This document shows positions 38,193 through 46,882 of a stretch of 64,000 nt of DNA, in pieces. Positions within the stretch are counted from its first letter, which is position 1. Every line of letters begins with the position of its first letter. The position numbers and the translations under genes are program-made. The notes under the pieces are model-generated. The model saw only the letters and a list, made by a program, of their open reading frames with translations. It did no database searches and was not told the origin of the DNA. Origin of the DNA: Parahaliea mediterranea (GTDB lineage Bacteria > Pseudomonadota > Gammaproteobacteria > Pseudomonadales > Halieaceae); NCBI RefSeq assembly GCF_017255185.1, contig NZ_JAFKCZ010000005.1, positions 1-64,000 of the forward strand, given 5' to 3'.

Positions 38193-39407
38193 ATGTCTGA
38201 CCGTTTGATCGTGGTGTCTTCCGACTGCCACGCCGGCCTGCGTATCGCCGACTACAAGCCCTACGTCGAATCCAAGTACCACGAGATGATGGACATGGCG
38301 GTGCCGATCCAGATGGAGATGACGCAGAAGGCCGAGCAGAGTTTCCTCATCAAGGAAATCAACGACGCCTGGCGCGCGCCCATCGAGCGCGAGCTCACCG
38401 GCGCCTGGGATTACCGCGAGCGCCTGCGGATGCTGGCCGGGGACGGTATCGCCGCGGAGATCATCTTTCCCGACGGCATCACCGAGATGAACACGCCGCC
38501 CTTCGGCGCGGGCCTTGGCCTGTCGCCTCGCGACGCGGTGCCCGAGTTGCAGTGGGCCGGCGCCATGGCCCATAACCGCTGGCTGGCGGAGTTCTGCGCC
38601 AACGACCCGGCGCGGCACATCGGCGTGGCCTCCATCCCCCTGCTGTGGGACGTGCAGCAGGCGGTGGACGCGGTGCGCTGGTGCGTGGACCACGGCCTGC
38701 GCGCGGTGATGATTCCCACATTGTGGGAGCAGCACGCCCCCTACCACGACCGCAAGTACGATCCCTTCTGGGCGGCCTGCGAGGAGCTGGGGGTGATCAT
38801 CCACTTCCACTCCGGCCCGGCGCCCCATCCGGAATACTTCGGCGGCAACTGGCCGGAGGAGGACCGCGGCGAGGAGTTGCCGGGGGCCATGGGCATCTAT
38901 GTGTCGGAGGTGATGTGGTGGCTGTACCGGCCCCTGACCTTCATGATCTGGGGCGGGGTATTCGAGCGCTTCCCCGGGCTGAAGACGGTGATCACCGAGG
39001 GCGGCACGGTGTTCATGTTGCCGCCCTGGCTGCGCCTGCTGGACCACAACTACACCGATGTGCAGTTCTCCGCCAAGCTCGGGGATTTTCGCAGCCACCT
39101 GTCGATGGCGCCCAGCGAGTACTTCGCGCGCAACGTCGCCGTGGGGGCCTCCTGCGTGCCCCGCCGCGACATCGAGCTGCGCCATGTGCTGGGGGCCGAC
39201 AAGATGATGTGGGGCAGCGACTTTCCACATCCCGAGGGCACCTGGCCCCACACCGCGGACTATTTCAAGGAAACCTTCTCCGGCCTGCCGGAGGACGACG
39301 GTCGCAAGATCCTGGGTGAAAACGCCGTGGCCTGGTACGGCCTGGATCGCGCGCGGTTGCAGCAGGTGGCCGACGAAATCGGCCCGGACACATCCATTTT
39401 TAACTGA
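38193..39407 (+). CDS. amidohydrolase-2 family metal-dependent hydrolase
   Basis: A 404-residue TIM-barrel protein of the ACMSD-like amidohydrolase_2 family: 'VVSSDCHAG' at the first strand, 'IIHFHSGPAPHPEYFGG' with the second-strand histidine, 'FERFPGLKTVITEGGTVF' and 'MMWGSDFPHPEGTWPHT' with the metal aspartate. Members decarboxylate or hydrolyse aromatic and other ring-cleavage products. The usual first HxH appears as D-C-H here, a variant common in this family. It begins an operon with Rieske oxygenase, SDR and decarboxylase-like genes. Confidence 0.87.
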   Translation: MSDRLIVVSSDCHAGLRIADYKPYVESKYHEMMDMAVPIQMEMTQKAEQSFLIKEINDAWRAPIERELTGAWDYRERLRMLAGDGIAAEIIFPDGITEMNTPPFGAGLGLSPRDAVPELQWAGAMAHNRWLAEFCANDPARHIGVASIPLLWDVQQAVDAVRWCVDHGLRAVMIPTLWEQHAPYHDRKYDPFWAACEELGVIIHFHSGPAPHPEYFGGNWPEEDRGEELPGAMGIYVSEVMWWLYRPLTFMIWGGVFERFPGLKTVITEGGTVFMLPPWLRLLDHNYTDVQFSAKLGDFRSHLSMAPSEYFARNVAVGASCVPRRDIELRHVLGADKMMWGSDFPHPEGTWPHTADYFKETFSGLPEDDGRKILGENAVAWYGLDRARLQQVADEIGPDTSIFN

Positions 39408-39437
39408 GGCAAGGTACCGGCGGAAGGGAGATATGCC

Positions 39438-40403
39438 ATGACCCAGATTATTGAAGCCTGCGAATCCAAGACCAATACCACCCCGGACTTTCCGATGGGT
39501 TGGTACTCGGTGGCCCGCAGCCACGAACTCCAGGTGGGCGAGGTGAAGCGCGTGCACGCCTTCGACCGCGAGCTCGCCCTGTACCGCACCCGCAGCGGGG
39601 TGCCGGTGCTGCAGGACGCTTTCTGTCCCCATCTCGGGGCCCACCTGGGCGTGGAGGGCAAGGTGGTGGGCGAGTCCCTGCGCTGCCCCTTCCACGGCTG
39701 GCGCTTCGACACCACGGGCAAGTGCGTGGAGATTCCCTACTGCGAGGAAATACCCGAGCGGGCGCGGATTCGCATGTGGCCCACGCAGGAAAAAAACGGC
39801 GAGGTCTACATCTGGTTCCACCCGGAAAATTCCGCGCCCCGCTTTGAGCTGCCGACGCTGGTGGAACTCGACGATGAGCACTGGACCGCGCCCCGTTACG
39901 CGGAATTCGAGGTGCCGGCGCACGTGCAGGATATCGCGGAAAATTCCTGTGATCCGGTGCACTTTCAGTATGTGCACCGGCAAGCCCATACGCCGGAATC
40001 CACGGTGACGGTGGACGATGATGGCCGCATCCTGCACCTGCGTTCGGACATGCGCGACACGGATCATCCGAACCAGTTACATGCCAAGGTTTTCCAGCCG
40101 GGCCTGGCCATGGTGCGCACCACCTACGCGCCCGAGGCCCAGATGATGGTCTACAACAGCGCCCAGCCCATCGATCGCAACACCACCCTGTTGCGCTGGA
40201 CGCTCACCGTGCGCCGCGAGATCGAGGACCTGGCGGGGGACGAGGTGATGAAGGGCATCATCGAGGGGCTCAGCCAGGATTACCCGATCTGGGCCAACAA
40301 GGTACACAAGCATCGCCCGGTATTCTGCCGTGAGGACAAGACCCTGGTGCAGTTCCGCAAGTGGGTGCGGCAGTTCTACGTGGATGTGAGGGATATCACC
40401 TGA
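39438..40403 (+). CDS. Rieske non-heme iron oxygenase (KshA/Neverland-like)
   Basis: A 321-residue oxygenase component. The Rieske cluster ligands are C63, H65, C83 and H86 ('CPHLGAHLG' and 'CPFHGWRF'). The mononuclear iron ligands are probably H175 and H180, with bridging D172, in 'SCDPVHFQYVH'. The C-terminal 'YPIWANKVHKHRPVFC' and 'FRKWVRQFY' are landmarks of the 3-ketosteroid-9-alpha-hydroxylase/cholesterol-desaturase group. A separate reductase is needed and is not in the window. It shares one base with the SDR gene (TGATG). Confidence 0.9.
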   Translation: MTQIIEACESKTNTTPDFPMGWYSVARSHELQVGEVKRVHAFDRELALYRTRSGVPVLQDAFCPHLGAHLGVEGKVVGESLRCPFHGWRFDTTGKCVEIPYCEEIPERARIRMWPTQEKNGEVYIWFHPENSAPRFELPTLVELDDEHWTAPRYAEFEVPAHVQDIAENSCDPVHFQYVHRQAHTPESTVTVDDDGRILHLRSDMRDTDHPNQLHAKVFQPGLAMVRTTYAPEAQMMVYNSAQPIDRNTTLLRWTLTVRREIEDLAGDEVMKGIIEGLSQDYPIWANKVHKHRPVFCREDKTLVQFRKWVRQFYVDVRDIT

Positions 40404-41284
40404 TGAAGGATTTTACCGGCAAGGTCGCGGTGATCACCGGCGGCGCCAGCGGTGTGGGCCGCTCCCTGGCCTTCGCCCTGGGGCGCCGCGGCGCGAAGAT
40501 CGTGGTGGGCGACGTGGACACCGCGGCGATGGAGCAGGTGGGCAAGGAGTTGGAGGCCGAGGGTATCGCCGCGATGGTGGCCCACTGCGACGTGACCCAG
40601 CTCGACAGCCAGAACGCGCTGGCGGACGCGGCGCAGGAGGCCTTCGGCGGCATCCACCTGGTGTTCGCCAATGCGGGCATCGGCGCCGGCGAGTCGGGGG
40701 CGATGTGGGACTACTCGGAGAAGGACTGGCAGTGGTGCCTGAACGTGAACCTGTGGGGCGTGATCAACGCGATCCGCGCCTTTATGCCGCGGCTGGTGGC
40801 CCAGGGGGAGCCGGCGCACTTTGTGGTGACGGGCTCGGGCAACGGCGCGCTGCTGGTGTACCCGGACCAGCCGATTTACACGGCGACGAAGGCGGCGGTG
40901 CACACGATCACGGAAAACCTGCACTACCAGGTGCAGGCGGGGCAGTTGCCGGTAGCGGTGAGCGCGCTGTTCCCGGGGCCGCACATTGTGGACACGGGGC
41001 TGTTCAACTCGGGCCGGGTGCGGCCGGAGGCGCTGCAGAAGGAGTCCAGTGGGAATGCGTCGGGGATTAACTCGGTAGACGATATGAAGCGCATGGCGGC
41101 GGAGTACGGCATCGAGTTGCAGACGACGCATCCGGACGAGGTGGCGGCGATGGCCATTGCGGGCCTGGAGAAGGACGCGTTCTGGCTGTTGGAGACGACG
41201 CCGGAGACCGACGCCAAGATTCGCGCACGCTGCGAGATGATCATGAACCGGAGCACGCCGGTGCCGGATCAGGTGGGGGGATGA
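40403..41284 (+). CDS. short-chain dehydrogenase/reductase
   Basis: A 293-residue classical SDR: cofactor loop 'TGGASGVG' (residues 10-17), 'FANAGIG', active-site serine in 'VTGSGNGAL', and the YxxxK pair in 'PIYTATKAAVH'. The aspartate after the second strand (GDVDTA) suggests NAD preference. It would oxidise or reduce an alcohol/ketone intermediate of the oxygenase pathway. The start was set at 40403, overlapping the oxygenase stop. The last residues run into a 12-bp sequence repeated downstream in a palindromic element. Confidence 0.92.
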   Translation: MKDFTGKVAVITGGASGVGRSLAFALGRRGAKIVVGDVDTAAMEQVGKELEAEGIAAMVAHCDVTQLDSQNALADAAQEAFGGIHLVFANAGIGAGESGAMWDYSEKDWQWCLNVNLWGVINAIRAFMPRLVAQGEPAHFVVTGSGNGALLVYPDQPIYTATKAAVHTITENLHYQVQAGQLPVAVSALFPGPHIVDTGLFNSGRVRPEALQKESSGNASGINSVDDMKRMAAEYGIELQTTHPDEVAAMAIAGLEKDAFWLLETTPETDAKIRARCEMIMNRSTPVPDQVGG

Positions 41285-41317
41285 TTCTAAGCGGTATTCA
41301 TCGGTGGTTCTTTTCGA

Positions 41318-41442
41318 GCATCGGCGCCGGATCAGGTACCCCATTCCGCGACTCGCCGTGAATCCATCCATGGAGGCTCTTCAGCAACATCCCTGTTGCT
41401 GAAGGTCGCGGAACAGGGCACCTGACCCGGCACCTCGGTGCC
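41318..41442. repeat. long imperfect palindromic element with inner hairpin
   Basis: The arm at about 41320-41352 pairs with the arm at about 41405-41440; for example GGCGCCGGATCAGGTACCC against GGTGCCGGGTCAGGTGCCC (16 of 19), then a perfect TTCCGCGAC / GTCGCGGAA. Inside lies a perfect 10-bp hairpin (CTTCAGCAAC / GTTGCTGAAG, 41379-41404). This looks like a REP/MITE-like mobile repeat inserted between the SDR and the decarboxylase-like gene. GCCGGATCAGGT is shared with the end of the SDR gene (41264-41275). Confidence 0.75.
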
Positions 41443-41502
41443 ACACATCCAGTTTTTCGCAAATATTGAGCTTTGCCAAACCATAACGACGAGGTAACGC
41501 GA

Positions 41503-42285
41503 ATGAGCAACGAATCCAACGCACCCCAAGGCAACCCCGGCGACATCGTCAACTGGCCGATGTTGAAGATCGTCTACCGCACCGACCCGGACAAGATCGC
41601 GGCGCTGCTGCCGCCGGGCATCGAGCCGGGGGCGAAGCCCAACGTGAACCTGACGATCTACAATTTCCCGGTGCCCGACGAGCCGGAGTTCGGCATCGTG
41701 ACCACGGTGGACGCCAACTACAACGGCATCGCCGGGGAGTACACGCTGGGTTACGGGATCGACCAGGAGTCGGCGATTTTTATCAGCCAGGAGACCAACG
41801 GCCAGCCGAAGTATCCCTGCACCACGGAGTACTATCGCCTGGGGCCGCAGGTGACGGCGCGCTGTACCCACCAGGGTTATACCTTCGTGGAGTTCAAGGG
41901 TGTCTCGTCGGGTGAGAACGCGCCGATGGACGAGTGGGAACAGCACGAGTGGTGGATCAAGGTGTCCCGCGCCACCGGGGTGATGCCGGATCCGGCAGCG
42001 GGCTATGATTTTCCGCCCCACGTGGTGCACGTGCGCAGCAAGTACGGCACGGCCTGGCGCGAGGCGGTGCAGGGTGAGCTGGTGCTGCGCGACAGCCCCT
42101 GGGACCCGCTGGCCTCGCGCCTGCCGATGCGCGAGCAGGTGTCGGCCCACCTGTGGTGGCCGATATTCCTGGACCGCGAGATCAAGCTGGCGGGCAAGCT
42201 GGACCCGGAGGGTTTCATGCCCTTCGCCGATACCATCTCCGGCTCGCGCTGGCCGGGCAGCAACGGCGGCCCGCAACGCGGCTGA
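41503..42285 (+). CDS. acetoacetate decarboxylase (ADC) family protein
   Basis: A 260-residue protein of the acetoacetate decarboxylase-like fold, with 'PPGIEPGAKPNVNLTIYNF' and a GEYTLGYGI segment, then 'WWIKVSRA' and the C-terminal 'FADTISGSRWPG'. Known members decarboxylate beta-keto acids through a lysine Schiff base, but many relatives act on other substrates, and I cannot identify the lysine with certainty. ATG at 41503 follows GAGG. It probably belongs to the Rieske/SDR operon although the palindromic element separates it. Confidence 0.7.
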   Translation: MSNESNAPQGNPGDIVNWPMLKIVYRTDPDKIAALLPPGIEPGAKPNVNLTIYNFPVPDEPEFGIVTTVDANYNGIAGEYTLGYGIDQESAIFISQETNGQPKYPCTTEYYRLGPQVTARCTHQGYTFVEFKGVSSGENAPMDEWEQHEWWIKVSRATGVMPDPAAGYDFPPHVVHVRSKYGTAWREAVQGELVLRDSPWDPLASRLPMREQVSAHLWWPIFLDREIKLAGKLDPEGFMPFADTISGSRWPGSNGGPQRG

Positions 42286-42297
42286 GGGGGAGAGCGC

Positions 42298-42317
42298 CGC
42301 GCGCTGGCCGGCGCGCG
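42298..42317 (+). terminator. hairpin after the ADC-like gene
   Basis: CGCGCGC and GCGCGCG form a 7-bp stem around TGGCCG, followed by TTCTGG, 13 bp past the stop. It probably ends the Rieske operon transcript. Confidence 0.5.
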
Positions 42318-42428
42318 TTCTGGCGTTCTCATTTGGTATTCTGTCAGGCTGTTAGCGGTTGAACACGGCCCGCGCGTAGGTAATGATGCACCCCATAATA
42401 ACCAGCGGGTGTTTTATTCCATTAAGTT

Positions 42429-43613
42429 ATGGGCTCGGTGATCAATTATTTGCTGGCATCCCTGGTGGTGATCAGCGCGGTACTGTCGGGGGCCTGTTTC
42501 CTCGGCTATCGCCTGTTCGAGCGCCCTCGCCACGCGCTGATGTGGGCCCTCACCTTCGCGCTGGTGGCGCTGCAGTACAGTGTCAATCTGCTACGTGATT
42601 ATATACCGACGGAGGCCGTGTTCTGGCAGAGCGCTAACATGCTGGCCTTCGCCGCGTCGCTGTTCGCGCTGTGGGGGCATCGCGACCGCTTGGGGCTGGA
42701 GACGCGGCGGCGGCGCCTGACGCTGGCATTCCTGGTCCTGTCGCTGCTTTCCGCGGTGTTCGTTTATTGGTATCCGACGCTGGGCTTGCGCGCTGCGATC
42801 GCCCCCGCCTTCACCTTCCTGGCGATGACCCATATCGCGGTGATCCTGGTGCGCGAGGGCAAGGAGCCCCGGCTCGCTCAGGCGGTGGCGGCGGTGGTGC
42901 ACCTGCTGTTCGGACTGACCCAGGGGCTGGCGGCGGCGATTGCCTTGCGGCTCGGCCAGGGCCCGGAGCCGGAACTGGTCAAGCTCTACAGCGCGGTGAA
43001 TTTTGCCTTCATGCCGACCCTGTTTATCGCCCTGGGTATTTCGGCGATCTTCCTGCTGGCCACCGACCTGTCCCAGCGCCTGGGTACGATGGCGCTGCGC
43101 GACGTGCTCACCGGCCTGTACAACCGGCGCGGTTTTCTCGCCGCCACCGAGAGCCTGTGGGCGCGCTGCCGGCGCAAGGAGCAGCCCCTGTCCCTGATGT
43201 TGGTGGATATCGATTACTTCAAGCGCATCAATGACCGCTACGGTCATTCCTTCGGTGATCGCGCCCTGCAACACTTTGCGCAAATCCTCAGGGATTCGAT
43301 TCGCGCCGAGGACGCCCTGGGCCGTATCGGCGGCGAGGAGTTCGCGGTGACCCTGGGTGAGATGACCAGTGGCGAGGCGGAGCGGGTGGCCAATCGCATT
43401 CGCGACCTGCTCGCGACGCGGCGCCTGGTCTGCGGCCGCCACGAAGTGTTTCTCAAGGCGAGTTTCGGTATCGCCCAGTGGGAGGAGAAGGATGATATCG
43501 CCATTCTGATCAAGCGCGCCGATATCGCGCTTTACGAGGCCAAGGCCTCTGGCCGCGACGCCATTATGATCTCCGGTCGTCGCGGCCTGGTGGGGATGGC
43601 GTCAAACGGCTGA
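42429..43613 (+). CDS. membrane diguanylate cyclase (GGDEF domain)
   Basis: A 394-residue protein. About residues 1-215 contain six or seven hydrophobic segments forming a membrane sensor of no recognised named type. The GGDEF domain follows (about 220-385) with 'DVLTGLYNRRGFLA', 'LMLVDIDYFKRINDRYGH' and an intact active-site GGEEF in 'LGRIGGEEFAVTL'. It makes c-di-GMP from two GTP. No RxxD inhibitory site is obvious five residues before the motif. It stands alone with a weak ribosome binding site. Confidence 0.9.
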   Translation: MGSVINYLLASLVVISAVLSGACFLGYRLFERPRHALMWALTFALVALQYSVNLLRDYIPTEAVFWQSANMLAFAASLFALWGHRDRLGLETRRRRLTLAFLVLSLLSAVFVYWYPTLGLRAAIAPAFTFLAMTHIAVILVREGKEPRLAQAVAAVVHLLFGLTQGLAAAIALRLGQGPEPELVKLYSAVNFAFMPTLFIALGISAIFLLATDLSQRLGTMALRDVLTGLYNRRGFLAATESLWARCRRKEQPLSLMLVDIDYFKRINDRYGHSFGDRALQHFAQILRDSIRAEDALGRIGGEEFAVTLGEMTSGEAERVANRIRDLLATRRLVCGRHEVFLKASFGIAQWEEKDDIAILIKRADIALYEAKASGRDAIMISGRRGLVGMASNG

Positions 43614-43641
43614 ATATTCACAATAAGACCTGGAGTGTTGT

Positions 43642-44850
43642 ATGTCCCCGTTTTTGCGCAACCTGAAACACAAATCCTTTATCGCCCTGGCGAAGTTCAT
43701 GGTGAATTTCGCTCCCTCTGCCAGTTACATGGCTTTCGCCGGCAGGGGCAGCGCGGCGCAGCTGGCGCGGCATATCGTGCGCACCGGCGTTCGCCGGGTG
43801 CTGGTGGTAACCGACAAACCCCTGCGGGAGCTGGGCCTGGTGGACCGGGTGGTGGAGGGGCTGGTCGCGGCGGGGGTCGATGTCGCCTACTACGACGGGG
43901 TGCAGCCCGACCCGACCTTTGACCAGGTCGCCGCGGGCGCCGAGGTGCTGCGGACCCACGGCAGCGAGGCGGTGCTGGCGGTGGGGGGCGGTTCGTCCAT
44001 CGATGCCGCCAAGATCATCGCCGCTTCCGCCACCAGCGCCGAGAATCCGAAAGACTGGGTCGGCTTTGGCAAGGTGAAGCACGAGGTACTGCCGTTGTAC
44101 GCGGTGCCCACCACTTCCGGCACCGGTTCCGAGGCGACCATGGGCGCGGTGATTTCCGACAGTGTCAGCCACGAAAAGGGCATAATTTCCGGGTCATCCC
44201 TGCTGCCGGCGGCCGCGGCCCTGGACCCGGAACTGATCACTGGCCTGCCGGCGCCGATCACCGCCGCCACCGGCATGGACGCGCTGACCCACGGTATCGA
44301 GGCGTATATTTGCACCTGGGATCGCGGCACCCGGCTGGAGCATTCGCGCGCCGCGATCAGGCTGGTGTTCGAGCATTTGCGGACGGCCTGCGCCGACGGC
44401 GGCAACCTCGAGGCCCGGGAGGGCATGTCGATGGCGGCGTACTACGCGGGTATCGCCATCAACCAGGTGAACGTGGGCAATGTGCACGCCATCGCCCATC
44501 AGTTGGGGGGCAAATACGGCATACCTCACGGCCTGGCCAACGCCATGGTGCTGCCTCACGTACTGGAGTTCTGCCGCGAGGAGGCCCGGCCGCGGCTGGC
44601 GGAGCTGGCCCTGTTGGTGGGTGTCGGTTCGCCCGGCGCCAGCGAGGCGCAACTGGCCCAGTCCTTCATCGACGCGGTGCGCGACCTGCGCAGCGCGGTG
44701 GGCATCCCCGAGCGCTCGGACAAAATCCAGGCCGGCGACTACGACTACCTTTGCGACCTGGCCCTGGCCGAGTGCGAGTCCTACCCGGTGCCGCGCCTGC
44801 TGGACCGGGAAAACACCCTGGCCATCCTGGCCAATATCACCGCGTCCTAG
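43642..44850 (+). CDS. iron-containing alcohol dehydrogenase
   Basis: A 402-residue group III alcohol dehydrogenase. NAD-binding 'AVGGGSSIDAAKIIA' and 'PTTSGTGSEAT' are present, then 'GMDALTHGIEAYI' and 'NVGNVHAIAHQLGGKYGIPHG' (in parts), whose histidines and an upstream aspartate bind iron. It oxidises alcohols or reduces aldehydes in the cytoplasm. It lies 28 bp after the diguanylate cyclase gene but is functionally unrelated. Confidence 0.92.
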   Translation: MSPFLRNLKHKSFIALAKFMVNFAPSASYMAFAGRGSAAQLARHIVRTGVRRVLVVTDKPLRELGLVDRVVEGLVAAGVDVAYYDGVQPDPTFDQVAAGAEVLRTHGSEAVLAVGGGSSIDAAKIIAASATSAENPKDWVGFGKVKHEVLPLYAVPTTSGTGSEATMGAVISDSVSHEKGIISGSSLLPAAAALDPELITGLPAPITAATGMDALTHGIEAYICTWDRGTRLEHSRAAIRLVFEHLRTACADGGNLEAREGMSMAAYYAGIAINQVNVGNVHAIAHQLGGKYGIPHGLANAMVLPHVLEFCREEARPRLAELALLVGVGSPGASEAQLAQSFIDAVRDLRSAVGIPERSDKIQAGDYDYLCDLALAECESYPVPRLLDRENTLAILANITAS

Positions 44851-44886
44851 GCCCTCTCCCGGCACGTCGTCTCCCTCCCGCAAAAG

Positions 44887-44914
44887 CCCGTGGCCGAGCG
44901 CGGCCGGTCACGGG
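44887..44914 (+). terminator. hairpin after the alcohol dehydrogenase gene
   Basis: CCCGTG and CACGGG flank a GCCG/CGGC inner stem, giving a composite hairpin about 37 bp past the stop. No T-tract follows. Confidence 0.45.
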
Positions 44915-45007
44915 TACGCCGCCGCCGTGCACGGTGGCAATCCTGCGTTCCTCTCTCGGCGTAGTGATAGCTAAGACTATTATATAAGCGTTTTCCCGCG
45001 ATTGGCC

Positions 45008-45035
45008 TAAAGGCCGCGAAGCGTGGGGCCGATAC
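45008..45035 (+). promoter_or_regulatory. sigma-28 (FliA)-type promoter for the MCP gene
   Basis: TAAA (45008-45011) and GCCGATAC (45028-45035) are separated by 16 bp and match the flagellar sigma consensus TAAA-N15-GCCGATAA in all but one of the -10 bases, with a spacer one base longer. Transcription would begin near 45042, about 40 bp before the MCP start codon. Confidence 0.55.
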
Positions 45036-45081
45036 CTCCGGAGCCACGTTGGCCCCCCCAAGTGAACCAGAGGTTGCTTCG

Positions 45082-46845
45082 ATGAATCGCGCACGCCCCC
45101 GCAAAGGCTTCCAATTCAGTCTACAGTCCAAGGTATTGTTGCTTGCCCTCGCGCCCTTGCTGTTGGTCACCATAGCCCTGGTGACGCTGTCCGCCGTGGA
45201 GCGGGCCCGCGACACCGAAGCGTCCCTGGCGGCCCAGCGCGAGCTGCTGATCGCCACCAAGGTCAAGGGGCTCGAGTATCTCATTACCGCCGCCAAGACC
45301 GCCGTCAACGAGTTGATGGAAGATCCGGAACTGGACCCGGAGCAGGCCCGGGAGCAGGCCCGGGATATGCTTCGCAGCATGCGTTTCGAAGGCAGCAACT
45401 ACATCTTTACCTACTCCTACGACCACTTTGGGGTGGTGATGCCGGATGATCCGCCGGCCGAAGGCAAGGACATCAGCGACCTGCAAACCGTCGACGGCAT
45501 GTACCTGGTCAAGGAAATTGTGCGCCTGGGTCGCGAAGGCGGTGGAGAAATCAATTATCGCCTGGTAAATCTCAATACCGGCGAGATCGAGCAAAAATAC
45601 TCCTACATCGCCGCGATACCGGAGTGGGAGTGGGTGCTGGGCGCCGGTGTCTATGTCACCGAGATCGACAAAGCGATGGCCGACGTGGAAGCGGTGGCGG
45701 CGCAAAACCTGCGTTTCTCCATCATGACCACGGTGGCCGCGGGCCTGATCAGTTTTGTGGTGGTGGCCTTCATCGCCGCGTGGCTGGCGCGCCGCACGGT
45801 GCGCCCGATCCGCGATACCGCGCAGGCCATGGAGGACATCGCCAAGGGCGAGGGCGACCTGACCCGGCGGCTGGCGGTGCACACCCGCGACGAGGTGGGC
45901 GAGCTGGCCAAGCAGTTCAACGCCTTCGTGGAGCGCATGCAGGAAACCCTGGTGCAGGTGCGCGGCAGCACCCGCCACGTGCACCGGGCGGCGGAGGAAA
46001 TCGCCCACGGCAGCGGCGAACTGGCCTCGCGCACCGAGCAGGCCGCGGCCAACCTGCAGGAGACCTCCACCTCCATGGAGGAGATCACGGTTACCGTGAA
46101 GAACACCAGCGACTCGGCACAGCAGGCCAACCAGCTGGCCAGTGACACGGTATCGGTGGCGCGCAACGGCGAGCAGGCCATGGCCCAGGTGGAGAGCACC
46201 ATGGGCGATATCAGTCGCTCCGCCGGCCAGATCGGCGAGATTATCGGCCTGATCGACGGCATCGCCTTCCAGACCAATATTCTCGCCCTCAACGCCTCGG
46301 TCGAGGCCGCGCGCGCGGGTGAGCACGGTCGTGGCTTCGCCGTGGTGGCCCAGGAGGTGCGCACCCTGGCGAGCCGTTCCGCCGACGCCGCGCGCGACAT
46401 CCGCCAGCTGATCGATACCTCGGTGCGTCACACCGAGGAGGGCAGCGACATGGTGCGCCAGGCCGGCGACACCATGCGCGAAATCGTCGGCAGTGTCACC
46501 CGCGTGACCGATGTGATCGGTGAAATCAGCTGTGGTACCCGCGAGCAGAGCGGCGGCATCGGCCAGATCAACACCGCGGTGGCCGAGCTGGATTCGGTCA
46601 CCCAGCAAAACGCGGAAATGGTGCAACAGACCTCCACCGCCGCCGCCGAGATGCGCGTGCACGCCGATCGCCTGAGCCAGCTCATCAACTCCTTCGTGCT
46701 CGGGGATGACGGTGACAAGGGCGAGCCGCGGGCGGCGCCCGCCCCGGTGGCCTCACTGGAGGGCTACCGCAAGCAGCCCGCGGCGACGGCGGCGACAGCG
46801 GCGCGCGAAACCCCCGAGCGGGAAGAGGAATGGGCGGCTTTCTAG
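45082..46845 (+). CDS. methyl-accepting chemotaxis protein
   Basis: A 587-residue chemoreceptor: first membrane helix about 17-40, a periplasmic Cache-type sensor (contains '[20 protein letters not shown]'), second membrane helix about 215-240, HAMP domain ('[22 protein letters not shown]'), and a cytoplasmic signalling domain with the conserved tip '[20 protein letters not shown]'. The C-terminus ends EEWAAF, similar to the W-x-x-F tether that binds CheR and CheB. The small Cache domain type commonly senses short organic acids. The start ATG at 45082 is preceded by AGAGG. Confidence 0.93.
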   Translation: MNRARPRKGFQFSLQSKVLLLALAPLLLVTIALVTLSAVERARDTEASLAAQRELLIATKVKGLEYLITAAKTAVNELMEDPELDPEQAREQARDMLRSMRFEGSNYIFTYSYDHFGVVMPDDPPAEGKDISDLQTVDGMYLVKEIVRLGREGGGEINYRLVNLNTGEIEQKYSYIAAIPEWEWVLGAGVYVTEIDKAMADVEAVAAQNLRFSIMTTVAAGLISFVVVAFIAAWLARRTVRPIRDTAQAMEDIAKGEGDLTRRLAVHTRDEVGELAKQFNAFVERMQETLVQVRGSTRHVHRAAEEIAHGSGELASRTEQAAANLQETSTSMEEITVTVKNTSDSAQQANQLASDTVSVARNGEQAMAQVESTMGDISRSAGQIGEIIGLIDGIAFQTNILALNASVEAARAGEHGRGFAVVAQEVRTLASRSADAARDIRQLIDTSVRHTEEGSDMVRQAGDTMREIVGSVTRVTDVIGEISCGTREQSGGIGQINTAVAELDSVTQQNAEMVQQTSTAAAEMRVHADRLSQLINSFVLGDDGDKGEPRAAPAPVASLEGYRKQPAATAATAARETPEREEEWAAF

Positions 46846-46851
46846 CCGCCC
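46832..46851. terminator. hairpin between convergent MCP and edd genes
   Basis: GGGCGGC and GCCGCCC form a 7-bp stem with loop TTTCTA; the structure overlaps the MCP stop codon. It can act in both directions. Confidence 0.5.
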
Positions 46852-46882
46852 GCGAACGACCGGGCGCGCCGCGCGGGCCTGG

